DNA of 64,000 bases from Janthinobacterium rivuli (GTDB lineage: Bacteria > Pseudomonadota > Gammaproteobacteria > Burkholderiales > Burkholderiaceae_D). Location of the stretch: the NCBI RefSeq assembly GCF_029690045.1, contig NZ_CP121464.1:2666001-2730000 (forward strand). The letters run 5' to 3'. The stretch's first letter is position 1, and each line of letters begins with the position of its first letter. The notes below the pieces were generated by a model, which was not told where the DNA came from, did no database searches, and saw only the letters and a program-made list of their open reading frames with translations. The position numbers and the translations under genes are program-made. Shown one piece after another: positions 24,772 through 33,579 of this stretch.

Positions 24772-25725
24772 ATGCATAGCATTTACCCCGCGGCGCCCGC
24801 CGACGACACGGCCCAGTGGAACCTGGGGCCCGTGATCCAGGCCTTGCGCAGCTCGCGCGAAGACAAGCACAAGATCCGCCATAACGGCAGGGTGCGTGAA
24901 CTGCCGTCGCGCGAAGCGCTCACCACCATCGTCAACGGCCTGTCGGCGGCCCTGTTCCCCACGCATTACGGGCGGCCCAATCTGACGGACGAAAGCATCG
25001 ATTATTTTGTCGGCGATACCCTCAACACCACCCTGAACCGCCTCAGCGAACAGGTGCGGCGCGGCCTGCTGTTCTCGGCTCCGGCTCACGCCATTCCGGC
25101 CGGTGATGAAGGCGATGCCGCCAGCGATGATGCGGCCCTGGCGCAGCAGGCGCGCGACATCACCCGTGCATTCGCCGCCAGCCTGCCCGACATCCGCGCC
25201 CTGCTGGTGTCGGACGTGCAGGCCGCGTATGCGGGCGACCCGGCCGCCACCTCGGTGGCCGAGATCATGCTGTGCTACCCGGGCACCATCGCCATCTTGT
25301 ACCACCGCCTGGCGCACCGTCTGCATGCGCTGGGTGCGCCGTTCCTGGCGCGCCTGATCGCCGACATCGCGCACACCCTGACGGGCATCGACATCCATCC
25401 GGGCGCGCACATCGGCGCCTCCTTTTTCATCGACCACGGCACGGGCGTGGTGATCGGCGAGACGGCCATCATCGGCCAGCGGGTGCGCCTGTACCAGGCC
25501 GTCACCCTGGGCGCGAAGCGCTTCCCGGCCGACGCAAGCGGTGCGCTGATCAAGGGCACGCCGCGCCACCCCATCGTCGAGGATGACGTGGTCATTTACG
25601 CGGGCGCGACCGTGCTGGGGCGCATCACCATCGGCGCGGGATCGACTATCGGGGGAAATGTGTGGCTGACGCAGAGCGTGCCAGCGAATAGCAATGTATC
25701 GCAGGCGCAGATGCGCAACGACTGA
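24772..25725 (+). CDS. epsC: Serine O-acetyltransferase EpsC
   Basis: 317 residues, the longer EpsC form rather than the shorter enteric CysE. An N-terminal helical domain leads to the left-handed hexapeptide repeat domain (DIHPGAHIGASFFIDHGTG, VVIGETAIIG, ending with GNVWL). The catalytic His and Asp sit in the IDHGTG region and upstream. It makes O-acetylserine from serine and acetyl-CoA, the carbon skeleton for cysteine. No partner cysK is adjacent. The organosulfur genes nearby supply the sulfide side of the same pathway. Confidence 0.93.
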   Translation: MHSIYPAAPADDTAQWNLGPVIQALRSSREDKHKIRHNGRVRELPSREALTTIVNGLSAALFPTHYGRPNLTDESIDYFVGDTLNTTLNRLSEQVRRGLLFSAPAHAIPAGDEGDAASDDAALAQQARDITRAFAASLPDIRALLVSDVQAAYAGDPAATSVAEIMLCYPGTIAILYHRLAHRLHALGAPFLARLIADIAHTLTGIDIHPGAHIGASFFIDHGTGVVIGETAIIGQRVRLYQAVTLGAKRFPADASGALIKGTPRHPIVEDDVVIYAGATVLGRITIGAGSTIGGNVWLTQSVPANSNVSQAQMRND

Positions 25726-25763
25726 GAAGAATGGAAGGGAAAACGAACCCCAGCGCAGAAACT

Positions 25764-25790
25764 GGGGTCGTACCCTCAGGGTACGACCCC
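25764..25790. repeat. GGGGTCGTACCC/GGGTACGACCCC palindrome
   Basis: A perfect 12-bp stem with the loop TCA, between convergent epsC and META genes. The extended form (AACTGGGGTCGTACCC...) is a dispersed intergenic repeat type of Oxalobacteraceae and relatives, as I recall. A bidirectional terminator role is possible. Confidence 0.6.
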
Positions 25791-25807
25791 GGTATTTGCG
25801 GTTGGGT

Positions 25808-26287
25808 TTACTTCGCCGTCAGCACTTCATACCGCGCCACGGGCACGCCATCTTTCAGCAGCAGCAATTCCTGGTCGGCGTAGCGGTAGCCATTGACTTC
25901 GCCCAGGGTGCTCAAGAGCAGGCGCTCGAGGTCCATGTCCTGCGGCTGGCACATCATCATGGTGCCGGCCATCTGTCCAAAGTTCAAGGTGCTGACGCCA
26001 TCGCTGGTGTAGCCGCCCATCATCTGGTTGCAGCCGCTGTTGCCGCTGGCACGGCCATCAGCCAGCTGCAGGGTCACTTCGCGCTGTTCGGGCGCCTTGC
26101 GCACCACTTGCTTGCCCTTCAATTCCTTCAGCTTCCACTGCGTGCCCGTCAGCTTCGGCGCCGGCTTGGCGGGCGATGTGGCGCCTGGCGCGGCGGCGGC
26201 TGCGTCGCTGCGTACGGGCGTTTGCGCGCAGCCGGCCGTGATGGCGACGATGGCGGCGAAGGGAATCAGTCTGGCGAGTTTGAACAT
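25808..26287 (-). CDS. META-domain lipoprotein (HslJ-like)
   Basis: 159 residues. Lipoprotein signal ending in ITAGC. META-domain motifs: TGTQWKLKELKG, GRASGNSGCNQMMGGY, and the terminal LLLLKDGVPVARYE. HslJ-like proteins are envelope proteins linked to heat or novobiocin tolerance in enterics; the biochemical role is unknown. A paralogue with the same layout occurs at 38145. Confidence 0.85.
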   Translation of the reverse strand: MFKLARLIPFAAIVAITAGCAQTPVRSDAAAAAPGATSPAKPAPKLTGTQWKLKELKGKQVVRKAPEQREVTLQLADGRASGNSGCNQMMGGYTSDGVSTLNFGQMAGTMMMCQPQDMDLERLLLSTLGEVNGYRYADQELLLLKDGVPVARYEVLTAK

Positions 26288-26379
26288 GGTATTTCCTGGT
26301 TAACGTGATAAATAATAGCCGCCAGCGTAGCAGATCGGCGCCGCGCCGGCGTGCACGCTTGACAAGCTCAATGGCAAGC

Positions 26380-27285
26380 TCACTGCTGTTTTTCCTGTTC
26401 CAGCCGGGACTCGAGCACCGTGCGCGCCGCCGCCACGTAGGCGCGGCAAGCTTGCGGGTCGATGAACGCCTCGCTGCCGGCCGTGGCGCTGGCCTCCAGA
26501 CGCTCCCATAATTGCGACGCCTCCGGGTGAGCCGAGATCAGTACGTCGCACGGCAGTTTTTCCAGGGTCTCGAAGCTGTGGCGCAAGTCCGCCACCGCGT
26601 TCGGATACTCGCTGCTGGCGCTGAACTTGAAGCCGGGACGCGAGACGGCGTTGAGGCTGTCCGCGTAGACCATGTTCAGGCAGCGGGGGCCGTCGCACGA
26701 TTGCCACGTCCAGCTCAGGCCTCCGGGCGTGTGGCCCGGCGTGGCATGCGCCGTCAGGTTGACGGGGCCGACGTTGAACTGGCCGCCGTCGCGCGCCAGG
26801 CGCATGTCCTTGACGGGCGGGTACTTGGGCAGCGCGTGGTATTGCGGGTCGTCCGGGCCCACTTCGCCCGACGCCAGATCCAGTGCGGCCGATGGGCTGG
26901 CCGCCACCAGCGCATTGCTGCGACGCTGCAGTTCGGCCAGGCCGCCCGCATGGTCGATATGGCCATGCGAATTGAGTATCAGCTTGACGTCCTCGATGCG
27001 AAAACCCAGGGTGGCGATATTGTCGACGATCTTGGGCGCCGATTCCGGCAAGCCACCGTCGATCAGCACGTGGCCCTGCGGCGACGTCACCAGCACGGAA
27101 CTGAGGCCTTTCACGCCCACATAATAGGTATTGCCGAAGATGCGGAACGGTGTCTGGTCCGCGTTCCAGGTGGCGCAGACGTCGCAGCCCGGCGTCGGCG
27201 CCGTGACTGGCGCCTGCGCCCATGCCAGGGAAGCATGGCCTGCCAGCAGCACCAGTGCCAGCGCGCGTGTAAGAGTGGGGGGCAT
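26380..27285 (-). CDS. Subclass B3 metallo-beta-lactamase
   Basis: 301 residues from the ATG at 27283-27285, with AAGGA 6 bp upstream and a signal peptide (MPPTLTRALALVLLAGHASLAWA, residues 1-23). Zinc motifs are complete for subclass B3: SHGHIDH (His107, His109, Asp111, His112), PGH (His185) and SAHPE (His253). The sequence between them (AGGLAELQ, HTPGGLSWTW, YADSLNAVSRPGF) is also B3-like. It should hydrolyse penicillins, cephalosporins and carbapenems in the periplasm. It has no mobile-element context, so it is probably an intrinsic gene. Confidence 0.9.
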   Translation of the reverse strand: MPPTLTRALALVLLAGHASLAWAQAPVTAPTPGCDVCATWNADQTPFRIFGNTYYVGVKGLSSVLVTSPQGHVLIDGGLPESAPKIVDNIATLGFRIEDVKLILNSHGHIDHAGGLAELQRRSNALVAASPSAALDLASGEVGPDDPQYHALPKYPPVKDMRLARDGGQFNVGPVNLTAHATPGHTPGGLSWTWQSCDGPRCLNMVYADSLNAVSRPGFKFSASSEYPNAVADLRHSFETLEKLPCDVLISAHPEASQLWERLEASATAGSEAFIDPQACRAYVAAARTVLESRLEQEKQQ

Positions 27286-27474
27286 TGCGTTCCTTATCCG
27301 TGTTGCCAAGGTGGCGTATGCTGACATGGAACGGGACTGGACGCAAATGGCGCCTGGTGTCAGATCGCGTGCGCGGCGTGCAGTTCGCCGAGGATGGTTT
27401 CTTTTAAATGGGCTTGCGCCGCCGGCGTGCGGCCACGTCGTAATGGGCGCGTGGCAGGCTGACATGGTCATAAC

Positions 27475-28839
27475 TTAGTTCATTCTGATGTGATGACGAC
27501 TAAATAATGCTTTGAAGAACTGTTCAACCATAATTGATGACTGAGGGGATTGTAGTTCAATCCCTCCAAATCGATAAACCTCATAACCTGCCAATTTGAG
27601 TTCCCGGTCTCCTGCCGCCAATCGAGCATACCTGCGCGTGTCAGCTCGGCAGTTATCATCGGCGTAGTGTTGAACCCCGTCAACTTCAATTACGACCCTA
27701 GCACCGCCAGGTAGTAGAAGAAGGAAGTCCATACGATGGTTGAGTAGTGCGTGCACACCACGCTGTGCCACAGTCTTAGGATCCCAGTGCAACCAGACCT
27801 CTGGTAATAGCGCTGGCAAATCCGGAATCTCCTTCCCGAATGCGCTGTAGAACGATGTGAACAGCAAGCGCTGGGGTGGTGAAGATTTCGGCAAGCAAGA
27901 CAATAGCCTTTGGTACAACGTCTTTTTCGCAGCTTGCGGGTCCTTTTCCATCGATGTATCCGCCCACCATTGCTGCAAGTCTTTCCAGCGCAGGCCTTCC
28001 ACACCTATTGGTCTGTCATAGAAGAGGCAGTCGTTTGCATTTGATGCAATTTCAATGTCGTTGTTTACCGCGTCTCGGAAACGAATGTCTGGTTTGATGG
28101 AGGATGCGAAGATAAGATTTTTCGGTCGGGCGTGTGCTGTATGCAGGGCTACTAGGCTGTAGACCGGGTAGCCTTCGTGCTCGTCTATGTGACGCATCTC
28201 TACACCACATGCCTTAAGAGGTACATTCATCGCCGCTACGATGGACATCTGGTGCTCAATGTCTATCTGGACGTCTGCCGAGGTGAGACCTTTGAGAAAG
28301 ACACTAAATCGATTGTCAGAAAGATCAAACACCGTCAGGTAGTCGAATAGCCATTCGACGTTGGCGTCTTCTTCATTGCGGACAAAATGTCGAAAAATTT
28401 CTCCAAGTACTCCAGTGGGCTCGCCAGTTAAAGATGCCCAGCTTACTGCCTCGTAGATGACAAACACATCTTTGAGTAGTTGAGCAAAGCTTTCCCAATG
28501 GTGAAAGAGCACAAGTGACTGCAGTGCGCGCGCGACGTCGCGACGGTGCCGTTTCGGTATAACAACAACTGGTGTATCGTCCCAAAGGATGTCTTGGACG
28601 TCATTACGCACTTGAGGACTCAAGTGCCGCCGGTCGACCAATCCTTGCGCGAAGCGGGGGACATCTATATCTTCCAAAGCATCGAAAGCGGCGTGCCAGC
28701 GGTCTCGCTTACTACCCACGTCGTCCGGAACTGGCAGCCCTAACTCAATGCAGCGCTCCGGTATAAACGTATTTGTACAGAGATCTTTGAAATCGCCGAC
28801 TGTAGGACGAAGTATGTCGCGTAGAGCAGGAATATCCAT
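27475..28839 (-). CDS. AbiJ-related predicted antiphage protein with C-terminal DUF559-like nuclease
   Basis: 454 residues. The N-terminus (residues 1-100, LRPTVGDFKDLCTNTFIPERC, then LPVPDDVGSKRDRW) resembles AbiJ-type effector-associated domains. A middle motif RPKNLIFASSIKPDIRF, INNDIEI-like, and YDRPIGVEGLRWKDLQQWW is also AbiJ-like, as far as I recall. The C-terminus carries a Vsr/DUF559 restriction-like core: Asp371 (HRMDFLLL), Glu385 and Asp387 in VIEVDGVQHY, then a KLAGYEVYRFGG tail. Base composition is well below the neighbours, indicating transfer. It ends where a sulfur-transport gene is broken off. It acts alone as far as the window shows. Family call is from memory of motifs. Confidence 0.6.
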   Translation of the reverse strand: MDIPALRDILRPTVGDFKDLCTNTFIPERCIELGLPVPDDVGSKRDRWHAAFDALEDIDVPRFAQGLVDRRHLSPQVRNDVQDILWDDTPVVVIPKRHRRDVARALQSLVLFHHWESFAQLLKDVFVIYEAVSWASLTGEPTGVLGEIFRHFVRNEEDANVEWLFDYLTVFDLSDNRFSVFLKGLTSADVQIDIEHQMSIVAAMNVPLKACGVEMRHIDEHEGYPVYSLVALHTAHARPKNLIFASSIKPDIRFRDAVNNDIEIASNANDCLFYDRPIGVEGLRWKDLQQWWADTSMEKDPQAAKKTLYQRLLSCLPKSSPPQRLLFTSFYSAFGKEIPDLPALLPEVWLHWDPKTVAQRGVHALLNHRMDFLLLLPGGARVVIEVDGVQHYADDNCRADTRRYARLAAGDRELKLAGYEVYRFGGIELQSPQSSIMVEQFFKALFSRHHIRMN

Positions 28840-29105
28840 TTGGTCATATTGGTCAGAGGACGAACCAATTCTACTCTACGACGTATAACTGTAGGCGAGT
28901 TGCCTGGCTACCCGGGCAGAAGTAATTCTCCAGCGTAGGTCTTTCGTGTAGTGATCGTGTGCGACCTGGCCAGCGACAGGAGACCCGTGTCGGAGCTAAC
29001 TGCCGTCTATAGCTCGTCTCATCAAGTGTCCGGATTTGGAAAACCCGATGGCGAGCTTGATCTTTATCTATTCCGCGACGCCCCCAAACGCTTGCTGCTG
29101 GGATT

Positions 29106-29195
29106 TCACTTCAGCATTAGCATGTACTCGGCCAGGGTGGGTATGACGTTGATGGCGCCGCTGGCGGCCAGTTGCAAGATGGTTCTGCGTTTCAT
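29106..29195 (-). pseudogene. 29-codon remnant of an exported protein gene, probably an ABC binding protein
   Basis: AAGGA then ATG (29193-29195) start MKRRTILQLAASGAINV, an exported-protein N-terminus, but TGA follows after 29 codons. The leader resembles those of nitrate/sulfonate/taurine binding proteins, and it is the next gene downstream of the FMN monooxygenase. The rest of the gene is absent: sequence beyond (28840-29105, no ORF supported) has low-GC character and leads into the AbiJ-like gene. I read this as the break-point of an insertion or deletion. Confidence 0.4.
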
Positions 29196-29221
29196 GAAGT
29201 CCTTGAGGTAAGAGTGATGCG

Positions 29222-30613
29222 TCAGGCTGCCAGCGCAGATTCGGACGCGGGTGCAATGCTGACCTGCCGACCCGCATGACCGGCCGGCAGGCGCGGGCCC
29301 AGGCCGAAGACTTTGTGGCGCAAGCTGCCTTCCTCGTACTCGGTGCGGTAGCGGCCGCGCCGCTGCAGTTCCGGCACGATGTGGGTCACCACGTCGGCCA
29401 TGCTGTCGTGGGCCACGGCGAAGGCGAGGTTGAAACCGTCGATACCCGTTTCATCGAGCCAGTTTTCCAGCTGGTCGGCCACCTGGCGCGCATCGCCCAC
29501 CAGCACCGGGCCGCGCCCGCCCAGGCCGATGTATTCGGCCGCTTCGCGCACCGTCCACGTGCGGTCCGGGTCGGCCTGGCTGAACGAGGCCAGCGCCGAG
29601 CGGCCGGCCGGGGAATCGATGTAGTCGATGGTGGCGTCGAGCGGGTAGCGGCTGAAATCGACGCCCGTCCAGCCGGACAGCAGCACCAGGGCCGCCTCGA
29701 TATTCACGTGGCGCAGGTAGCCGGCGTGCTTGGCGCGCGCTTCTTCCTCGGTGGCGCCCGTGATGACGAGCGCTTGCGCGTAGATCAGCAGCGCGTCGCC
29801 ATCGCGCCCGCTTTGCCGCACGGCGGCGCGCAAGTCGTCGGCATAGCGCTTGACCACCGTCTTGCTGGGGCCACTGACAAAGGTGGCTTCCGCGTGGCGC
29901 GCCGCGAAGCGCGTGCCGCGCGGCGAGGTGCCCGCCTGGTACAGCAGGGGCGTGCGCTGCGGTGACGGCTCGCACAAATGGATGCCGGGCACCTGGTAGT
30001 GGCGCCCGGCATGGTTGATCGGATGGACTTTGGCGGGATCGGCGTAGATGCCGCGCGCCTTGTCGTTGACGACGGCGTCGTCGTCCCAGCTTTTTTCCCA
30101 CAGCTTGTAGACGACGTCCAGGTATTCGTCGGCCAGGTCATAGCGCTCATCGTGGCCCAACTGCTGTTGCAGGCCCAGGTTGCGCGCCGCGCTGTCTAAA
30201 TAGCCGGTGACGATATTCCAGCCGATGCGCCCTTTCGTCAGATGGTCGAGGGTGGAGATGCGCCGCGCGAACGTGTACGGGTGTTCATAGGTGAGGGCGC
30301 AGGTGACGCCGAAACCCAGATGCGTGGTCGCTTGCGCCATGATGGGCACGAGGGCCAGCGGGTCGTTCAGCGGCACTTGCACGCCATGTTCCAGGGCCGC
30401 ATCGAGGCTGCCCCGGTACACGTCGTACACGCCCAGCACATCGGCCAGGAACACCGCGTCGAACAGGCCCGCTTCCAGCAGCTGCGCCAGTTCCGTCCAG
30501 TGCGCGGGGTCCGTGTAGCGGTGGCTGCGGTCGCGCGCATGCGTCCACAGGCCCGGCGACTGATGGCCGACGGTATTCATCTGGAAGGCGTTGAAGCGTA
30601 TCGTCTTTGCCAT
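29222..30613 (-). CDS. FMN-dependent monooxygenase, NtaA/SnaA/DszA family
   Basis: 463 residues. The bacterial-luciferase-like fold is seen from IRFNAFQMNTVGHQSPGLW through DHLTKGRIGWNIVTGYLDSAARN and YQAGTSPRGTRFAA. This large-subunit family uses FMNH2 from a separate reductase to cleave C-N or C-S bonds in nitrilotriacetate, dibenzothiophene sulfone or alkanesulfonates. Genes for an SfnB-like dehydrogenase and a MetQ-like protein lie just upstream. A sulfonate or sulfone substrate is therefore likely, with SsuE as the natural FMNH2 source. Confidence 0.88.
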   Translation of the reverse strand: MAKTIRFNAFQMNTVGHQSPGLWTHARDRSHRYTDPAHWTELAQLLEAGLFDAVFLADVLGVYDVYRGSLDAALEHGVQVPLNDPLALVPIMAQATTHLGFGVTCALTYEHPYTFARRISTLDHLTKGRIGWNIVTGYLDSAARNLGLQQQLGHDERYDLADEYLDVVYKLWEKSWDDDAVVNDKARGIYADPAKVHPINHAGRHYQVPGIHLCEPSPQRTPLLYQAGTSPRGTRFAARHAEATFVSGPSKTVVKRYADDLRAAVRQSGRDGDALLIYAQALVITGATEEEARAKHAGYLRHVNIEAALVLLSGWTGVDFSRYPLDATIDYIDSPAGRSALASFSQADPDRTWTVREAAEYIGLGGRGPVLVGDARQVADQLENWLDETGIDGFNLAFAVAHDSMADVVTHIVPELQRRGRYRTEYEEGSLRHKVFGLGPRLPAGHAGRQVSIAPASESALAA

Positions 30614-30616
30614 GGC

Positions 30617-31444
30617 TTATTTTGCTGCCGTCTGCAAGGCTTGCTGGTAGTCGGGTTTCGAATAGCCGGCAAAGTGTTTATTCGTGATGTCGAGGAATTC
30701 GCGCGAGCGGTAGGCGGCCGTCAGATCCTTGGCGAACTGCTTGTCCTTGTCCGCCGTGCGGATGGCCACCAGGTTGATGTAGTTGGGCGAGATTTTCTCG
30801 GCCACCAGCGCCTCCGTCAGCTTCAGCCCCGACGCCAGCGCGTAATTGCCGTTGATGAAGGAGTAATCGGTGTCGCCCAGCGAGCGTGGCAGCTGCGCCG
30901 CTTCCAGCGGCAGCAGCTTGATTTTCTTCGTGTTGACGGCGATATCCTTTTCCGACGCGCGCACGGGGTCGAAGCTGGCGCGCAGCTTGATCCAGCCCAA
31001 TTGGTCGAGCAGCACCAGCGCGCGCGCCTGGTTGGTCGGGTCGTTCGGCAAGCCCACCGTCGTGCCTTCCTTCACGTCATCCAGCGTCTTGTGCTTCTTG
31101 CTGTAAATGGCAATCGGCGCCGTGGGTATCGTGATCAGGTCCGTCAGGGCCAGCTTGTGCTCCAGCGCGAATTTCTTCAGGTAGACGATGTGCTGGAAGA
31201 CGTTGGCGTCCAGCGAACCCTCGGCCAGCGCGAAGTTCGGCTGGATGTAGTCATTGAATTCCACCAGCCTGACCTTGTAGCCCTGCTTTTCCAGGATAGG
31301 CTTGATGCCCAGCTTGATCTGGTCCGCGTACGGCCCCGCGCTGGTGCCGATGGTGATGTCTTTCGGGTCCTTGGCGTGGACGAAGCTGCTCGCCAGGGCG
31401 AGGGTCAGGGCGGTGAGAAGGATGCTGCGGCGGGCGAAGGTCAT
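30617..31444 (-). CDS. MetQ/NlpA-family ABC transporter substrate-binding protein
   Basis: 275 residues. An N-terminal signal peptide ends in SSFVHA without a lipobox cysteine, unlike most MetQ proteins, so it is probably periplasmic and soluble. Family motifs: ITIGTSAGPYADQIK, EFNDYIQPNFALAEGSLDANVFQH, GLPNDPTNQARALVLLDQLGWI and DTDYSFINGNYA. No MetN or MetI gene adjoins it, so it must use a transporter encoded elsewhere. Its position between sulfur monooxygenase genes suggests it binds a sulfur compound other than methionine. Confidence 0.88.
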   Translation of the reverse strand: MTFARRSILLTALTLALASSFVHAKDPKDITIGTSAGPYADQIKLGIKPILEKQGYKVRLVEFNDYIQPNFALAEGSLDANVFQHIVYLKKFALEHKLALTDLITIPTAPIAIYSKKHKTLDDVKEGTTVGLPNDPTNQARALVLLDQLGWIKLRASFDPVRASEKDIAVNTKKIKLLPLEAAQLPRSLGDTDYSFINGNYALASGLKLTEALVAEKISPNYINLVAIRTADKDKQFAKDLTAAYRSREFLDITNKHFAGYSKPDYQQALQTAAK

Positions 31445-31465
31445 GGTGGCTCCTTGGTGGGTAAA

Positions 31466-32680
31466 TTATGAATACGCGGTCGGCTCGGGCACCGTGCCGG
31501 TCAAGGCAAAGCGTCCCAGGTCGCGCAGCTTGTAGTCGATGGGGTCGTGCAGGGTATGCACGCGCACGTTGCGCCAGTAGCGGTCGTAGCCATACTGGGC
31601 CGAGGTGGAACGGGCGCCCGTCAGTTCGAACATCTGGCTGCTGATGTCCAGTCCCGCCTTGTGCGCCAGGCATTTGGCTTCGGCCACGGCCACGGCCAGC
31701 AAGCCCCGTTCGCGCGCCGTCACCAGCGCCCCCTTGCGGAACACCTTTTCCAGTTCCTGCGCCGCCAAGTCGGCCAGCACTTGCGCGGGGCGCAGCAAGA
31801 GCCACAGCTGGCCGTAGCGGTGCTGCACCAATGGGTCGTCCGTTGCCCTGGCCACGCCCGAGGCAAACCACGCTTTCGCCTGCTCGTCCGTGTACTGGCG
31901 CGCCGCCTCGAACGCGCCTTCGGCGATGCCCAAATACAGATTGGCCATGATCAGCTGCGCGATCTGCGAGCGCACGGTCGCTTGCGGCGTGGCGGCCTGC
32001 GCGGGCGCCTGCAGCACCAGCTCCCGCGGCAGGGCGACACCTTGGAAATGCACGTTGCCGCTGTCCGTCTGGCGCTGGCCGAAGGCGTCCCAGTCCGCCT
32101 GCACGGTGATGCCATCCTGGCGCGTGGGCAAGGCGGCGATCAGCGCCGTCTGCGTGGGCGCATGCCAGGCGGAGACGGTCAGCCAGTCGGACCCCACGGA
32201 ACCGGAAGAAAAACTCTTGATGCCGTCGAGGATATAGCCGTCGTCGCTGTCGGTGGCCGTGACCCGTTTGTCGAGCGGGTTCAAGGCATTGCCCCAGAAC
32301 AGGCGCTCGTCGACGGTCAGGGTGAGCAGGCGGCGCTGCTGCTGCGCGCTGCCATACAGCTGCAAACCGGCCAGCTGCAAATGGTGGAAGCCGAAGACGT
32401 GCGCCAGCGCGCTGTCGGCCCGCGCCAGGATGCGGATCACCTGGTAGACGAGGGGCCACGACGCACCCTGGCCGCCGAATTCCACGGGGATCGACAAGGT
32501 GAGCAAGCCTGAATCGCGCAGCCATTCACGCTCCTGCGCCGCATGGCCGCCGGCCTGGTCGCGGGCATTGGCCGTTTCGGCCAGGCGCGCGGACAGCGAG
32601 GTGGCGATGCGGATGGCGTCCTGCAGGGGTTCCGGCACAGGCGGCTGGGGACGGGCGGCATGGAGAAAAACGCTAGACAT
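31466..32680 (-). CDS. SfnB/DszC-like acyl-CoA-dehydrogenase-fold flavin monooxygenase
   Basis: 404 residues from the ATG at 32678-32680 (MSSVFLHAARPQ); two further ATGs upstream in frame have no better ribosome site. The acyl-CoA dehydrogenase fold shows AQEREWLRDSGLLTLSIPVEFGG, DGYILDGIKSFSSGS, and the C-terminal ARSTSAQYGYDRYWRNVRVHTLHDP. This end matches sulfur-acquisition oxidoreductases (SfnB) and DszC, which oxygenate organosulfur with FMNH2. It is the first gene of the left unit and divergent from ssuE. Confidence 0.85.
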   Translation of the reverse strand: MSSVFLHAARPQPPVPEPLQDAIRIATSLSARLAETANARDQAGGHAAQEREWLRDSGLLTLSIPVEFGGQGASWPLVYQVIRILARADSALAHVFGFHHLQLAGLQLYGSAQQQRRLLTLTVDERLFWGNALNPLDKRVTATDSDDGYILDGIKSFSSGSVGSDWLTVSAWHAPTQTALIAALPTRQDGITVQADWDAFGQRQTDSGNVHFQGVALPRELVLQAPAQAATPQATVRSQIAQLIMANLYLGIAEGAFEAARQYTDEQAKAWFASGVARATDDPLVQHRYGQLWLLLRPAQVLADLAAQELEKVFRKGALVTARERGLLAVAVAEAKCLAHKAGLDISSQMFELTGARSTSAQYGYDRYWRNVRVHTLHDPIDYKLRDLGRFALTGTVPEPTAYS

Positions 32681-32934
32681 GGGTGACATTCCAGAAAGAC
32701 GATGACGCCGATATTGCACCGCCAGGCACACGCCGTACACGAAGAAAACCGCGCATGGATATGCGGAAAAAGCCAGGCGGGGAGCGGCGCCTTCGCTTGC
32801 GGGGCGTCAGGCCCGGATAGTCAAAAAACGCATATCGAAGCGCGAAAGCATTCGTTTTGCCGGGCGGCTGATGGCGATAGGCTGCAAGCATCCGAGCAAC
32901 GCCACTTTCGACAACCTACAGGGACGGGCATCAC
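32681..32934. promoter_or_regulatory. Divergent promoter region of the organosulfur island
   Basis: A 254-bp region separates the two divergently transcribed sulfur units. It should hold both promoters and sites for sulfur-limitation regulators such as CysB or Cbl/SsuR-type LysR proteins. No recognisable consensus can be defended by eye; an AT-rich stretch around 32819-32850 is the likeliest core. Confidence 0.35.
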
Positions 32935-33555
32935 ATGAGCATCTTGTTATTGGGCGGTAGCCCGCAACTCCCATCGAGTTCCAGCCGCCTGCTGCTGCAT
33001 ATCGGCGAACAGCTGGCGCTGCAAGGCCACAGCTACGCCAAGCTGCATGTGCGCGACTTGCCGGCGCGTGCCTTGCTGCTGGCCGACTACGACGATGCGG
33101 CGATTGCCCGCGCCGTGCGCGCCGTGGCCGATGCCGACGCCATCGTGATCGCCACACCCATCTACAAGGCGTCGTATACAGGGCTGCTGAAAGCCTTCCT
33201 CGACTTGCTGCCGCAAGATGGCCTGGCCGGCAAGCTGGTGCTGCCGCTGGCCACGGGCGGCGGTCATGCCCACACCCTGGCGCTCGACTATGCGTTGCGT
33301 CCCGTGCTGCATGCGCTGGGCGCCAAGCAAGTCTTCACGAGCATCTATGCCAATGCACAGCAGCTGGCGTGGCACGAAGAGCGGGGACTGAGCCTGGATG
33401 CGCCGATTGCCGCACGCGTGCAGGCCGGCATCGAGGAACTGTCCACGGGCCTGTTCGTGCTGCAGGGCCGCCGTCCGCCCGCGCCAGCCGAGGTCTCGCA
33501 CCCCGTGCGTTCGCTGCAAGAGCAGCCTTACGCCCCTCAGTATCAAGCCGCCTGA
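32935..33555 (+). CDS. ssuE: NADPH-dependent FMN reductase SsuE
   Basis: 206 residues of flavodoxin-like fold. The phosphate-binding loop is LLGGSPQLPSSSSRLL at the N-terminus, followed by ATPIYKASYTGLLKAFLDLLP, the strong SsuE signature. It supplies free FMNH2 to SsuD and probably to the two monooxygenases on the other strand. The first gene of ssuEADCB, 24 bp before ssuA. Confidence 0.94.
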   Translation: MSILLLGGSPQLPSSSSRLLLHIGEQLALQGHSYAKLHVRDLPARALLLADYDDAAIARAVRAVADADAIVIATPIYKASYTGLLKAFLDLLPQDGLAGKLVLPLATGGGHAHTLALDYALRPVLHALGAKQVFTSIYANAQQLAWHEERGLSLDAPIAARVQAGIEELSTGLFVLQGRRPPAPAEVSHPVRSLQEQPYAPQYQAA

Positions 33556-33579
33556 TTATTCACCGACCAAGGAACTTCC

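Noticed and set aside
25764..25790. Riboswitch or attenuator for epsC
   Set aside because: The hairpin is downstream of epsC between convergent genes, and it matches a dispersed intergenic palindrome type rather than a leader element.
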